Notes: generated by a model from the letters alone, not told the origin. A DNA stretch of 64,000 nt from Methylophilaceae bacterium (GCA_027488395.1 JAIYBT010000005.1:1-64000), one strand, 5' to 3'; positions 1 to 8,729 are shown, numbered from the stretch's first letter. Numbers and translations are program-made.

Positions 1-1
1 A

Positions 2-76
2 GCTGGTGGTTACAAAGAATTGACCAAGTACAACGCTGCTCCTGGCGGTGGTGCATTGACAGTATTCTCACTGTAA
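2..76 (+). CDS. xoxF: C-terminal end of XoxF-type PQQ methanol dehydrogenase (partial)
   Basis: Only the last 24 codons lie in the window; the reading frame enters from the left edge and ends at TAA. The translated tail finishes with GGGALTVFSL, which resembles the C-terminus of PQQ-dependent methanol dehydrogenase large subunits. Identification rests mainly on context: the next genes are an MxaJ/XoxJ-like periplasmic binding protein and a XoxG-like cytochrome c. No mxaI-like small subunit follows, so the lanthanide-dependent Xox type is favoured over the calcium-dependent Mxa type. The enzyme would oxidise methanol in the periplasm and pass electrons to the cytochrome. The choice of XoxF over MxaF is inference because the catalytic region is outside the window. 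Confidence 0.72.
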   Translation, partial: AGGYKELTKYNAAPGGGALTVFSL

Positions 77-127
77 TTGAAAGCGTAAGCTTTAGATTAC
101 AGCTAAGAACAGCTGTTTATGTCATGA

Positions 128-158
128 AAAACACCTTGCGAAAGCAAGGTGTTTTTTT
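128..158 (+). terminator. Rho-independent terminator after xoxF
   Basis: A perfect 12-bp stem (AAAACACCTTGC pairing with its complement) with a GAAA tetraloop is followed directly by a T run. It lies about 50 bases after the xoxF stop, so xoxF would mostly be transcribed alone and xoxJ and xoxG at lower levels by read-through or from their own promoters. Confidence 0.9.
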
Positions 159-330
159 ATTGAAAAAGCGACTCTGCTTAAACACATATAAATGATTAAA
201 AAGATGTTATTTCAACACTAATCTGATCGTTCACGTTAAGATGCTAAGTGGTTTTTAAGTGATAAAAGAAACTTTTGATCACTATTTAACTCGAAAAAAA
301 GTTGGACAATTTTAATAATAAGGATCAAAT

Positions 331-1209
331 ATGAAAAAAATGTGGAGCGTAATTGCATTAGTAGGATGCATGGGTTTGTTATCAACCTGTGTAATGGCTG
401 AAGATATTGATATTCCAGCTATCAACCCCGATGAAGGTCGAATTGGTGAAGTCCGAAGAGTCGCAGACGAATCCGAATTTAAAGTTTGTTCAGATCCAGA
501 CAATATGCCTTACTCAAACGTAAAGCTTGAAGGTTTCGAAGATAAAATTGCAAAAGTACTGGCAGATGATTTAGGTAAAAAACTAACTTACCAATATGCT
601 TACAACCGACAAGGTTTTTTACGTAATACAATTAACGCAATGCGTTGTGATGTCATCATCGGCATGACCTCAGATTTTGATGGCTTAAGAACCTCAAAAC
701 CGTATTACCGCTCAGGCCACGTATTTGTATGGCGCAAGGATAGCAATTACGACATTTCCAACTGGGACTCCCCTGACCTTAAAAAAGGAATCATCGGCGT
801 GGTTGGACAAAGCCCAGCTACAATTCCTTTAAATGATTATGACCTTATGGCCAATGCTCGTCCATATCGTATGCAACGAGATTTAAATCTACCAACAAGC
901 TTTATGATTGATGATTTGGCCGCTGGCAAAATTGATGTCGCAATTATGTGGGGACCAATTGCCGGTTATCACATTAAACAATCTAAAGTACCAATGGAGA
1001 TGCGTTTTATTCCTGAGTACAATAAAAAGAATTTAAAAGGCAAAGAGTACTGGAATATTTCTGTTGCAGTGCGTATGAAAGATAAAGATCGCGTTGCTAT
1101 GATAAATGGTGCTATTGAGCGGAACAAAGACAAGATTGATGCAATCTTAAAAGAGTATGGTATTCCAACTGTGCCAGTGGTTGAGGGGGATAGCGTATTC
1201 AAAAAATAA
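331..1209 (+). CDS. xoxJ: XoxJ, periplasmic binding protein of the methanol dehydrogenase system
   Basis: A 292-residue secreted protein. The N-terminus is a signal peptide (MKKMWSVIALVGCMGLLSTCVMA, cleavage near residue 23). The rest matches the quinoprotein-dehydrogenase-associated solute-binding family (MxaJ/XoxJ), seen in segments such as KVCSDPDNMPYSN and GFEDKIAKVLADDL. The family sits between the dehydrogenase and cytochrome genes and is thought to help activate or mature the dehydrogenase; its exact role is unsettled. A Shine-Dalgarno-like AAGGA lies before the ATG. The 250-base gap after xoxF holds a terminator and AT-rich DNA that could carry a promoter. Confidence 0.88.
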   Translation: MKKMWSVIALVGCMGLLSTCVMAEDIDIPAINPDEGRIGEVRRVADESEFKVCSDPDNMPYSNVKLEGFEDKIAKVLADDLGKKLTYQYAYNRQGFLRNTINAMRCDVIIGMTSDFDGLRTSKPYYRSGHVFVWRKDSNYDISNWDSPDLKKGIIGVVGQSPATIPLNDYDLMANARPYRMQRDLNLPTSFMIDDLAAGKIDVAIMWGPIAGYHIKQSKVPMEMRFIPEYNKKNLKGKEYWNISVAVRMKDKDRVAMINGAIERNKDKIDAILKEYGIPTVPVVEGDSVFKK

Positions 1210-1417
1210 TTTGTAAACAGAAGGTTAGTAATGACTTTATATTCAAAAGTCGTTAAAATTATTGGTTAGTTTTGAAGCGAACAAACAAAATATATTGATA
1301 GAAATTTAATCATATTTTGTCAACCGTTTCTAACACAGTTCGTTAAATGAGCATGCGTTATATCATTATTAATCACCCACTTAACGTAGCTCATTTTGTT
1401 TAGGATTAGGAGAAAAC

Positions 1418-1900
1418 ATGTTAGGCAATACATTTAAATCAGTATTGGTAATCTCTTTGTTGGCGATGGCTGGCAATGCAATGGCTGATGTTAATTTAAC
1501 TAAGACAACAGATGGTTCAGCGCTTGGTATTGATGCTGATAAATTTGACACACCAGCTGCTAAAGAATTTTTAGCTACAGGTAAAAATCCTTACATTGGT
1601 AACGAAGATGCTATCAAAGCAGGTAAAAAGAAATTCAACTTATACTCATGCGTAGCATGTCATGGCGGTAAAGGTGAAGGTGCAGTAGGTCCTGGTTTAA
1701 TCGGTGCTAACTTCCGTTATGCAAAAAATGCAACAAACAAAGGTATGTTTGAAACGATTTGGGCTGGTACGAATGGTGGAATGGGCGCTAAAGGTTTTGG
1801 TTTAATGGCCCCAGATGATGGTTTAACCCCTGATGAGTTGTTAAAAGTCATTGCGTTTATTCGTAGCAATAGCAATATTAAAGCTACTGGTAACGAGTAA
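1418..1900 (+). CDS. xoxG: XoxG-type cytochrome c, electron acceptor of methanol dehydrogenase
   Basis: A 160-residue periplasmic class I cytochrome c. The signal peptide ends near residue 23 (AGNAMA). One haem-binding motif, CVACH, is at residues 78-82, and the segment GGMGAKGFGLM carries candidate axial methionines. Position after xoxJ and the single haem identify it as the dedicated acceptor that takes electrons from XoxF and passes them to the terminal oxidase chain. A clear AGGAG ribosome site precedes the ATG. A 208-base gap separates it from xoxJ. It has a close paralogue immediately downstream, which is unusual. Confidence 0.85.
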   Translation: MLGNTFKSVLVISLLAMAGNAMADVNLTKTTDGSALGIDADKFDTPAAKEFLATGKNPYIGNEDAIKAGKKKFNLYSCVACHGGKGEGAVGPGLIGANFRYAKNATNKGMFETIWAGTNGGMGAKGFGLMAPDDGLTPDELLKVIAFIRSNSNIKATGNE

Positions 1901-1914
1901 TAATTGCGTTGTCA

Positions 1915-1950
1915 AAAAAACGGTCACCTTGGTGACCGTTTTTTGTTTTT
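1915..1950 (+). terminator. Rho-independent terminator after xoxG
   Basis: The near-perfect inverted repeat ACGGTCACC/GGTGACCGT is flanked by A and T runs and followed by a second T run. It starts about 15 bases after the xoxG stop and separates xoxG from its paralogue. Confidence 0.9.
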
Positions 1951-2035
1951 ATGGCAGAATAATAAATAAAAATAAGGGCTTATCAATTAAATAATGCTCA
2001 TAAAAAAACCACATAAACTTAACTAGGGGAAATTC

Positions 2036-2536
2036 ATGCATAAAATTATTTTTACTTCATTCATTGCAATGTTAGTTGTTGGATGCAATCAACAGACGGG
2101 TATAGGCGAAAGTGTAGATAATAGTAAAGCAATTCAATTTGTTGCTACACAGGATGGTCAACCGTTAGTAATTGCAGCAAATATGTTTGAAACACCAGCA
2201 GCAAAAGAATTTCTAACAACGGGTAAAAACCCATATGTAGGCAATGCTGATGCAATTAAAGAAGGTAAAAAGAAATTTAATTTATTTTCATGTGTTGCCT
2301 GTCATGGCGGTCATGGCGAAGGTGCAGTTGGTCCTGGTCTTATTGGTGAAAACTTTCGTTACGCTAAAAACGCCACCAACAAAGGAATGTTTGAAACGAT
2401 ATGGCATGGCACCAATGGCGGGATGGGTGCAAAAGGCTTTGGTTTGATGGCGCCTGACGATGGCCTAAAACCCGACGATATCTTAAAAGTAATTGCTTTT
2501 ATCAGAAGTCATGCCAAGATTACCGGCAACGAATAA
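2036..2536 (+). CDS. Second XoxG-like cytochrome c, predicted lipoprotein
   Basis: A 166-residue paralogue of the upstream XoxG. From about residue 52 onward only about a dozen of the next hundred residues differ; the haem motif CVACH and the GGMGAKGFGLM segment are kept. The N-terminus is unrelated: MHKIIFTSFIAMLVVGC ends in a lipobox-like LVVGC, so the mature protein should be acylated at Cys17 and tethered to a membrane instead of being soluble. An unrelated spacer of about 35 residues joins the anchor to the cytochrome. AGGGGAAATTC precedes the ATG. It probably serves the same methanol oxidation chain, perhaps with a different location or partner. The lipobox is a prediction from sequence only. 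Confidence 0.82.
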   Translation: MHKIIFTSFIAMLVVGCNQQTGIGESVDNSKAIQFVATQDGQPLVIAANMFETPAAKEFLTTGKNPYVGNADAIKEGKKKFNLFSCVACHGGHGEGAVGPGLIGENFRYAKNATNKGMFETIWHGTNGGMGAKGFGLMAPDDGLKPDDILKVIAFIRSHAKITGNE

Positions 2537-2556
2537 CGCTATAATATAGTTGTTGT

Positions 2557-2591
2557 GCGCGCTTGGTTGTACAACCTTGCGCGCTTTTTTT
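2557..2591 (+). terminator. Terminator after the second cytochrome gene
   Basis: GCGCGC repeats flank the palindrome GGTTGTACAACC and are followed by a run of seven T. It begins about 20 bases after the cytochrome stop. The in-frame TTG at 2550 offered by the ORF track for the next gene lies before this hairpin, which argues against that start. Confidence 0.85.
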
Positions 2592-2606
2592 ATTGAAGGA
2601 TTATGT

Positions 2607-3932
2607 GTGATTGATGAAAACGATTTACACCACGTTATTATTGTGGGTGGTGGCGCAGGTGGGTTAGAGCTTGCCACTAAATTAGGCGATACTTTTGGAA
2701 AACGTAAAAAAGCAAGAATTACCTTAATAGACGCCACACGCACGCATGTTTGGAAGCCGCTATTACATGAAATTGCTGCCGGTAGCATGGATCCAGATCG
2801 GCATGAGTTAGAGTACCTTGCACAAGCGCACTGGCATCATTTTAAGTTTAGATTAGGTCGTATGGATGGCCTTAATCGAGCCACTCGTGAGGTTTATCTT
2901 GCGCCATTTTATGATGATGATGGAAATGAAATTATTGCAAGACGAGCATTTAAGTACGATACCTTAATTATTGCGGTAGGTAGTACAACTAACGATTTTG
3001 GAATTAAAGGTGCGCGTGACTTTTCACTTGCACTTGATACGCAGTCTCAAGCTCAAAAATTTCATCGCAACTTACATAACGCATTGTTACGCGCTCAAAC
3101 ACAGCCAGAGCCTCTAAAGCCAGGACAGCTTGAAGTTGCGATTGTGGGTGCAGGGGCGACGGGCGTTGAATTAGCTGCAGAACTACACAACACCACACGT
3201 GAACTGACCGCTTATGGATTAGATAAAATTGACCCAGATCGTGATGTGAAAATATCATTGATTGAAGCCAGTGATCGTATTTTGCCTGCCTTACCACCTA
3301 AACTGTCCTATGCTGTAGACGTTGAATTACGTAAATTACGCGTCAATGTATTTACAGGGGAGCGTGTTACTGAAGTTTCGCAGAAAGGCATCACTACGCA
3401 CAGTGGTCGTTTTATTCCTGCTGAGCTGGTCGTTTGGGCTGCCGGCATCAAGGCACCAGATTTCTTAAAAGATATTGATGGATTAGAAACAAATCGAATC
3501 AATCAATTGGTGGTTAATCAACATTTACAAACGACTCGCGATGAACATATTTTTGCCTTTGGCGATTGTGCAGCTTGTCCTTGGTTAGGCCAAGATTCAA
3601 CGGTACCTCCACGTGCCCAAGCAGCGCATCAACAAGCTTCCGTATTGGTAAAGATTGTTAAACAGCGAGTAGCGGGAAAACCAAATTTACCAGAGTTTCA
3701 TTATCATGATTATGGGTCGTTAGTGAATTTGGGAAAATACTCAACCGTTGGCAGTTTGATGGGTGCAGTGGCTGGTGGAAGCATGTATATCCATGGTCTG
3801 TTTGCACGCATCATGTATCGCTCATTGTATAAAATGCATTTAATGGCGCTGCATGGCGTGCTGTCGGTGATTGTACACACCATCGGGCGTATGATCTCCA
3901 GACGGACAGAACCTCACGTCAAATTGCATTAA
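2607..3932 (+). CDS. ndh: Type II NADH:quinone oxidoreductase (NDH-2)
   Basis: A flavoprotein of about 441 residues that oxidises NADH and reduces quinone at the cytoplasmic face without pumping protons. The FAD-binding motif IVGGGAGGLELA is near the N-terminus, a second Rossmann motif AIVGAGATGVELAAEL binds NADH in the middle, and FAFGDCA is the C-terminal flavin segment. The tail (YKMHLMALHGVLSVIVHTIG) is the membrane-binding amphipathic region. I chose the GTG start at 2607 because AAGGA lies just before it and the longer ORF start would run through the upstream terminator. It is monocistronic between two terminators. It offers a sink for NADH made by formate dehydrogenase. Confidence 0.88.
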   Translation: MIDENDLHHVIIVGGGAGGLELATKLGDTFGKRKKARITLIDATRTHVWKPLLHEIAAGSMDPDRHELEYLAQAHWHHFKFRLGRMDGLNRATREVYLAPFYDDDGNEIIARRAFKYDTLIIAVGSTTNDFGIKGARDFSLALDTQSQAQKFHRNLHNALLRAQTQPEPLKPGQLEVAIVGAGATGVELAAELHNTTRELTAYGLDKIDPDRDVKISLIEASDRILPALPPKLSYAVDVELRKLRVNVFTGERVTEVSQKGITTHSGRFIPAELVVWAAGIKAPDFLKDIDGLETNRINQLVVNQHLQTTRDEHIFAFGDCAACPWLGQDSTVPPRAQAAHQQASVLVKIVKQRVAGKPNLPEFHYHDYGSLVNLGKYSTVGSLMGAVAGGSMYIHGLFARIMYRSLYKMHLMALHGVLSVIVHTIGRMISRRTEPHVKLH

Positions 3933-3941
3933 CGTGGCATA

Positions 3942-3969
3942 AAAAAGGGCGCATTGAGCGCCCTTTTTT
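3942..3969. terminator. Bidirectional terminator between ndh and lplT
   Basis: A GGGCGC/GCGCCC stem with an ATTGA loop is bounded by an A run on the left and a T run on the right, so it can act on both strands. The two flanking genes converge here. Confidence 0.85.
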
Positions 3970-3986
3970 ATGCGTAAATAATTTGG

Positions 3987-5165
3987 TTATTCAGGCGTTG
4001 ACCGCACAAGATGCTTACGATAACGAAGTGTAATCAGCGACATACTTAAGATAATAAATACACCAAAAATAGTCACAATCACGTTAATATCAAACTGTTT
4101 ACCAACCATCCAAGTATATGCACCGAGCAATAACAAAATTCCGATATTTTCGTTAAAGTTTTGAACTGCAATAGAATGGCCTGCACCCAGTAAAGCATGT
4201 CCACGATGTTGTAATAATGAATTTAATGGCACTAAAAAATAACCTGATAAGATGCCAATCACAAACAATAAAAGTCCAGCAACTACAGGCTGATGTATTA
4301 TCACCATACTAATCACTAGTATGCCCATATAAATACCCGCAGGTAATACTTTGACTGCATTTTCTAATTGAACGTAACGTGAAGCGATCACAGAGCCCAC
4401 CGCGATACCCACCGCTAAAATAGCGATCAGATACGTGGCTTGCTGTGGGTTAAATCCCAGACGTACATCTGCCCATTTCAACACAACAAACTGCAAAGTG
4501 GCTCCAGCACCCCAAAATAATGTGGTGACTGCAAGTGATACTTGACCTAGCGGATCTTTCCACAATGTCATAAAAGCATGCCAAAAATCTTTGAGTAAAA
4601 AGGTCAAAGAACGGTTGGGAATTTTATGGTTAATCGGCAACTTTGGAATATAAAAATTAAATCCTGCCGCCATTAAATACAAAACGGTAATACATGCAAT
4701 GCCTAAGTATGGATCTTTAAGAGAAATAGTTGCGCCGAGGACGGGACCTAAAATAATGGCAGACACCGTAGTGCCCTCCATCCAAGCATTCGCTTTAATC
4801 AGCAAGTGAGAGGGCAGCATCTCGGTCAAAATGCCATATTTAGCAGGTGAATAAGCTGCCGCGCCAATGCCAACAATTGCGTAAGCATATAAAGGTGGCA
4901 CGCCGACTAACGCTGCAATGCAGCCCAAAAACTTAAGCCCATTACTCATGAACATGACTTTGCCTTTTGGCAAAGCATCAGCAAACGGACCAACAAATGG
5001 CGCGAGCACAATATATGAGATGACAAAAAACTCACGTAGTAGCGGCTCATGCCAAGTGGGTGCGTTCAGTTTAGCGAGCAGTGCAATGGCTGCAAACAGC
5101 AGCGCATTATCTGCAATTGCCGATAAAAACTGGGCAATTAACAGGGTATAAAAACCTTTAACCAT
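3987..5165 (-). CDS. lplT: Lysophospholipid transporter LplT (MFS)
   Basis: A 392-residue major facilitator protein with about 12 membrane segments. It matches Escherichia coli LplT along its length as I recall that sequence: the start LLIAQFLSAIADNALLFA, the loop GAAAYSPAKYGI and the late segment HSIAVQNFNENIGILLLLGAY are characteristic. LplT flips lysophospholipids from the outer to the inner leaflet of the inner membrane for re-acylation. In E. coli the acyltransferase gene aas is adjacent; here no such gene is in the window, and lplT instead follows phoH by 23 bases as the last gene of a bcp-phoH-lplT group. Confidence 0.87.
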   Translation of the reverse strand: MVKGFYTLLIAQFLSAIADNALLFAAIALLAKLNAPTWHEPLLREFFVISYIVLAPFVGPFADALPKGKVMFMSNGLKFLGCIAALVGVPPLYAYAIVGIGAAAYSPAKYGILTEMLPSHLLIKANAWMEGTTVSAIILGPVLGATISLKDPYLGIACITVLYLMAAGFNFYIPKLPINHKIPNRSLTFLLKDFWHAFMTLWKDPLGQVSLAVTTLFWGAGATLQFVVLKWADVRLGFNPQQATYLIAILAVGIAVGSVIASRYVQLENAVKVLPAGIYMGILVISMVIIHQPVVAGLLLFVIGILSGYFLVPLNSLLQHRGHALLGAGHSIAVQNFNENIGILLLLGAYTWMVGKQFDINVIVTIFGVFIILSMSLITLRYRKHLVRSTPE

Positions 5166-5188
5166 CGCAGCAAATGTAGACGAAAGGT

Positions 5189-6583
5189 CTACAATACCTC
5201 GGCTGCAAAATCTGCTAAGCGTGAACGCTCACCGCGTACCAAGGTAATGTGACCGTTGTGTCCCCAATTTTTAAAACGGTCAACCACGTAAGTCAGCCCT
5301 GAGCTGCCTTCGGTCAAATAAGGCGTATCAATTTGCGCAATATTGCCTAAACAGACGACTTTAGTACCTGGGCCAGCTCGGGTTATCAAGGTTTTCATCT
5401 GTTTTGGCGTAAGGTTTTGCGCTTCATCAATGATTAAAAACTTATTTAAAAAAGTGCGGCCACGCATAAAGTTTAGCGATTTTATTTTAATGCGGGTGCG
5501 AATCAAATCTTGGGTTGCAGCACGACCCCATTCACCAACATCTTCATCGGTTTTGTTGAGCACATCGAGGTTATCTTCAAGGGCACCCATCCAAGGCGCC
5601 ATTTTTTCTTCTTCGGTCCCTGGTAAAAAGCCGATATCTTCACCAACAGGGACTGTGACACGGGTCATAATGATTTCAGAATAACGCTTTTTATCTAGCG
5701 TTTGCGTCAGTGCAGCCGCTAAAGTCAGCAAGGTTTTACCAGTGCCTGCTTGGCCGAGTAAAGTTACAAAATCAATGTCAGGGTCCATCAATAAATTAAG
5801 GGCAAAATTTTGCTCTCGGTTACGTGCAGTAATGCCCCATATATTGTGTTTTGGATTCATATGGTCTTGAACCACTTCTAATACTGCAGCGTTGTCAGCG
5901 AGCTTACGCACCATGGCAAAAAATGGTTTGTCATGTTCGTAAAAAACAAATTCGTTAATCAATAGACTTTTAACCAGTGGTCCAGTCACTTGATAAAACA
6001 TGCGTCCTGACTCTTGCCATGAGTGCATATCTTTGCTATGGGTTTCCCAGAAATCTTCGGGTAATTCACGCATGCCTGTGTACAGCATGTCACTGTCTTC
6101 AAGCACTTTGTCGTTGAAGTAATCCTCTGCAGGCACGCCCATGGCGCGTGCTTTAATACGGATGTTGATGTCTTTACTGACTAAAATGACATTACGTGCA
6201 GGTTGTTGCTTTTGTAACGCAAGCACGACGCTAATAATTTGATTATCGGCTTTACTGCCTGCAAGCCCAGGCAGGTCAGTCGGCACATGCTCTGTCTGAA
6301 AAAACAACTTGCCTGTTAAATGCCGATTGCCTTGAATCGCAAGTGGGCAACCGGCTTCCAGCAGATCGGTATTGGTATTGCCCATGATTTCTTCAAGATA
6401 GCGACTGGCTTGCCGCGCATTACGGGCCACTTCAGTGAGGCCCTTTTTATTGTTGTCGAGTTCTTCTAGGGTCACCATCGGCAGATAAACATCATGCTCT
6501 TCAAAGCGAAACAATGAAGATGGGTCGTGCATCAACACATTGGTATCAAGCACAAATAACTTGGTTTCGGACGCACGGGCCAT
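5189..6583 (-). CDS. PhoH-family ATPase with N-terminal PIN domain
   Basis: A 464-residue two-domain protein. Residues 1 to about 150 form a PIN nuclease domain (start LFVLDTNVLMHDP, later KDINIRIKARAMGVP). The second half is a PhoH-type P-loop ATPase with Walker A GQAGTGKTLLTLAAA and Walker B FLIIDEAQNLTP. This PIN-PhoH architecture is linked to RNA unwinding and cleavage in other bacteria, but the role in proteobacteria is poorly defined. It lies 12 bases after bcp and just before lplT, so the three genes are probably co-transcribed. It differs from the short PhoH encoded beside ybeY. Confidence 0.85.
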   Translation of the reverse strand: MARASETKLFVLDTNVLMHDPSSLFRFEEHDVYLPMVTLEELDNNKKGLTEVARNARQASRYLEEIMGNTNTDLLEAGCPLAIQGNRHLTGKLFFQTEHVPTDLPGLAGSKADNQIISVVLALQKQQPARNVILVSKDINIRIKARAMGVPAEDYFNDKVLEDSDMLYTGMRELPEDFWETHSKDMHSWQESGRMFYQVTGPLVKSLLINEFVFYEHDKPFFAMVRKLADNAAVLEVVQDHMNPKHNIWGITARNREQNFALNLLMDPDIDFVTLLGQAGTGKTLLTLAAALTQTLDKKRYSEIIMTRVTVPVGEDIGFLPGTEEEKMAPWMGALEDNLDVLNKTDEDVGEWGRAATQDLIRTRIKIKSLNFMRGRTFLNKFLIIDEAQNLTPKQMKTLITRAGPGTKVVCLGNIAQIDTPYLTEGSSGLTYVVDRFKNWGHNGHITLVRGERSRLADFAAEVL

Positions 6584-6595
6584 AGGTCGATCGCT

Positions 6596-7066
6596 TTATG
6601 AATGTAAAGACTGTATAAAAGACAATACTTGCGCAGCGTGACCATCCACTTTTACGCCACGCCATTCTTGCACCAGTACGCCTTCAGGATTGATTAAAAA
6701 CGTGCTGCGTTCAATGCCACGCACTTGCTTGCCGTACATGTTTTTCATTTTAATTACATCAAACAACTGACAAGCCAACTCTTCACTGTCTGAGAGTAGT
6801 TCAAATGGAAAGCTATATTTGGCTTTAAAGTTTTCGTGTGATTTTAAGCTGTCGCGCGAAATGCCAAAGATGTGCGTATTGGCCTGTAAAAAATCAGCAT
6901 GGGCATCCCTAAACTGAATCCCTTGTGTCGTACAGCCCGGGGTTGCATCTTTCGGATAAAAATAAAGGACCAGAAACTGACCTAAAAAATCGCTTGATTT
7001 AAAAATTAGGTTGGATGTGGCGGGTAAACTAAACTCGGGTAGTGAAGAATCTAACATAGTCTGCAT
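6596..7066 (-). CDS. bcp: Peroxiredoxin of the Bcp/PrxQ family
   Basis: A 156-residue thiol peroxidase that reduces hydroperoxides using thioredoxin. The peroxidatic cysteine is Cys45 in YPKDATPGCT, and SRDSLKSHENF is also typical. The resolving cysteine found five residues later in E. coli Bcp is missing: the sequence runs CTTQGI. The only other cysteine is Cys99, so the enzyme would work as a 1-Cys type or use Cys99 as partner. The ATG has a weak AAGAG upstream. First gene of the bcp-phoH-lplT group. Confidence 0.87.
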   Translation of the reverse strand: MQTMLDSSLPEFSLPATSNLIFKSSDFLGQFLVLYFYPKDATPGCTTQGIQFRDAHADFLQANTHIFGISRDSLKSHENFKAKYSFPFELLSDSEELACQLFDVIKMKNMYGKQVRGIERSTFLINPEGVLVQEWRGVKVDGHAAQVLSFIQSLHS

Positions 7067-7241
7067 AGCAATCTCTTAATCACATTGTTGATAAAAATAG
7101 AAAATTAAGCAAGCAAAAAACAATATTGTATTCGCGCTGAAATACCAGCATAAGCATTGATCAAAACGGCACGCGAGACACTTAAATATTGTTCACTGCT
7201 GAGACCATGCGCATCACCATTGATGCCACACGCAGGAAGAA

Positions 7242-8729
7242 TTATTGCGGCAACGTGACTCGCACCGTGGTACCTTTCCCCTGAACACTTTCAAACTGTA
7301 ACATTCCACCCAATTCTTCGCAGACTTTAAACGCAAATGGAATGCCCAGCCCTGTCCCAAACCGTTTTGTGGTGGGGCCTGGTGTGAGCGCATGGGGGTT
7401 GGGGGTAAACGGCATGCCTGGGCCTTGATCGATGATTAACAATACCACGCTATCCTCATGGCGCTGACAATCCAGCGTAATGGCGGCGCCTTTGGGACAG
7501 GCTTCTAGCGCATTGAGCAACAAGTTATACAGCATTTGCTCTAACAAGTGTTCGTCGGTCAAAATGGGTGCGCGTATGTCAGCACTATTTTCATGAATCA
7601 CTGAAGCTTTTTCATTTAGTTTTTGACGTAAAGTGGCCATCGCCCCGTCCACCACGGTGGAGAGTAGTACCGGGTTTAAACTGGGTTTAATTGGATGTAA
7701 ATAGGATAACAAGCCTCCCGTCCAACGTTCTAGTCTATCCACAGTATGAATAATGCCTTGAATCGACTCTTGCATCTCTTTATCGAGGGCAGGCACATCC
7801 ATCACTTGCGCGGTTGCCCGAATGCTGGCCAGTGGATTGCGAATATTATGCGCCAGCATGGGAACGAGTAAGCCCAAGGCAGCTTGCTTTTCACTCTTGA
7901 CCAGGGCATCGCGACTGGCCGCTAAATCTTCAGCCATTTTGTTGATTTCACGTGACAATAACGCCAGTTCTTGCGCGCCAGCTTCTGGAACTTGATGGCT
8001 TAAATCGCCCGTACTGATGGCATTTGTGGCATCAATAATGTCATTGATTGGACGCACAATTGCATTTTTTAAAATTTGACGTGAAAACACTAGCAAAATA
8101 AATGCAAGCAACACTGGCACCAGTAAGACGCCAATCGAGTGCCTACGTGCATCATCCAAGCGTAGTTTGATTTCCGCTTGCTTGAGTGAGAGTAACTGTT
8201 CCGCCCGTTTCGTCACTTCTTCGTAGCGATTGAAAATCCCTGTTTCAATGTCTTTGTAGAGTGACTTTTGCGCCAATCTATCTGGGTTTGACTGATAACG
8301 GTAAAAAAGCTTAGGCGCTTCGTTCACAAAGTTGCGGTAATTATTTTCAATTTCTTGGATGGCTAAACGTTCATCATCGTCCCCTGCAATACTTTGTAGG
8401 TGGCCTAAATGCGTCAAAATGGTGGAGGTAAAGTGGTTATATTCAGACAATGCCTCACTGTCTTGCAAGAAAAAGGCATCAAATAATTCTTTCATTTGTC
8501 GGTAAAGATCACCACGCACTTGATAAATTTCTTGGACTAACGCATTGATGCGCTGTGACTGTTTAGACGCTTGATCCCAAATAAAAATACCATAAGCGCC
8601 ACTGATGACAGCAAATAGGATCAAGGCCAAAAAAGAAAGATCATGTAATAACAACAATACCCGCAAAGCCTTGGCTTTGGGGCTAAATAACCAAGTGGGT
8701 AAGCGAGATGCTAGTGCAAAACGCTTCAT
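7242..8729 (-). CDS. Membrane sensor histidine kinase (orphan)
   Basis: A 495-residue kinase. A first membrane helix (about residues 23-50) and a second (about 197-215) bracket a helical periplasmic domain of about 145 residues, which looks like a four-helix-bundle sensor. A HAMP linker follows (VRPINDIIDATNAISTGDLS). The phospho-acceptor box is HNIRNPLASIRA near residue 293, similar to NtrB-type kinases, and the ATPase domain shows NLLLNALEA, DQGPGMP and GTGLGIPFA. Its ATG overlaps the tonB stop (ATGA), so both are co-expressed. No response regulator gene is adjacent, and the signal is unknown. Confidence 0.85.
   Translation of the reverse strand: MKRFALASRLPTWLFSPKAKALRVLLLLHDLSFLALILFAVISGAYGIFIWDQASKQSQRINALVQEIYQVRGDLYRQMKELFDAFFLQDSEALSEYNHFTSTILTHLGHLQSIAGDDDERLAIQEIENNYRNFVNEAPKLFYRYQSNPDRLAQKSLYKDIETGIFNRYEEVTKRAEQLLSLKQAEIKLRLDDARRHSIGVLLVPVLLAFILLVFSRQILKNAIVRPINDIIDATNAISTGDLSHQVPEAGAQELALLSREINKMAEDLAASRDALVKSEKQAALGLLVPMLAHNIRNPLASIRATAQVMDVPALDKEMQESIQGIIHTVDRLERWTGGLLSYLHPIKPSLNPVLLSTVVDGAMATLRQKLNEKASVIHENSADIRAPILTDEHLLEQMLYNLLLNALEACPKGAAITLDCQRHEDSVVLLIIDQGPGMPFTPNPHALTPGPTTKRFGTGLGIPFAFKVCEELGGMLQFESVQGKGTTVRVTLPQ

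Noticed and set aside
1231-1269. 12-codon ORF with AAGG upstream between xoxJ and xoxG
   Set aside because: Too short, no recognisable role, and no sign of coupling to xoxG.
2550-2606. Longer TTG start for NDH-2
   Set aside because: It would place the terminator of the preceding gene inside the coding sequence; GTG 2607 has a good ribosome site.
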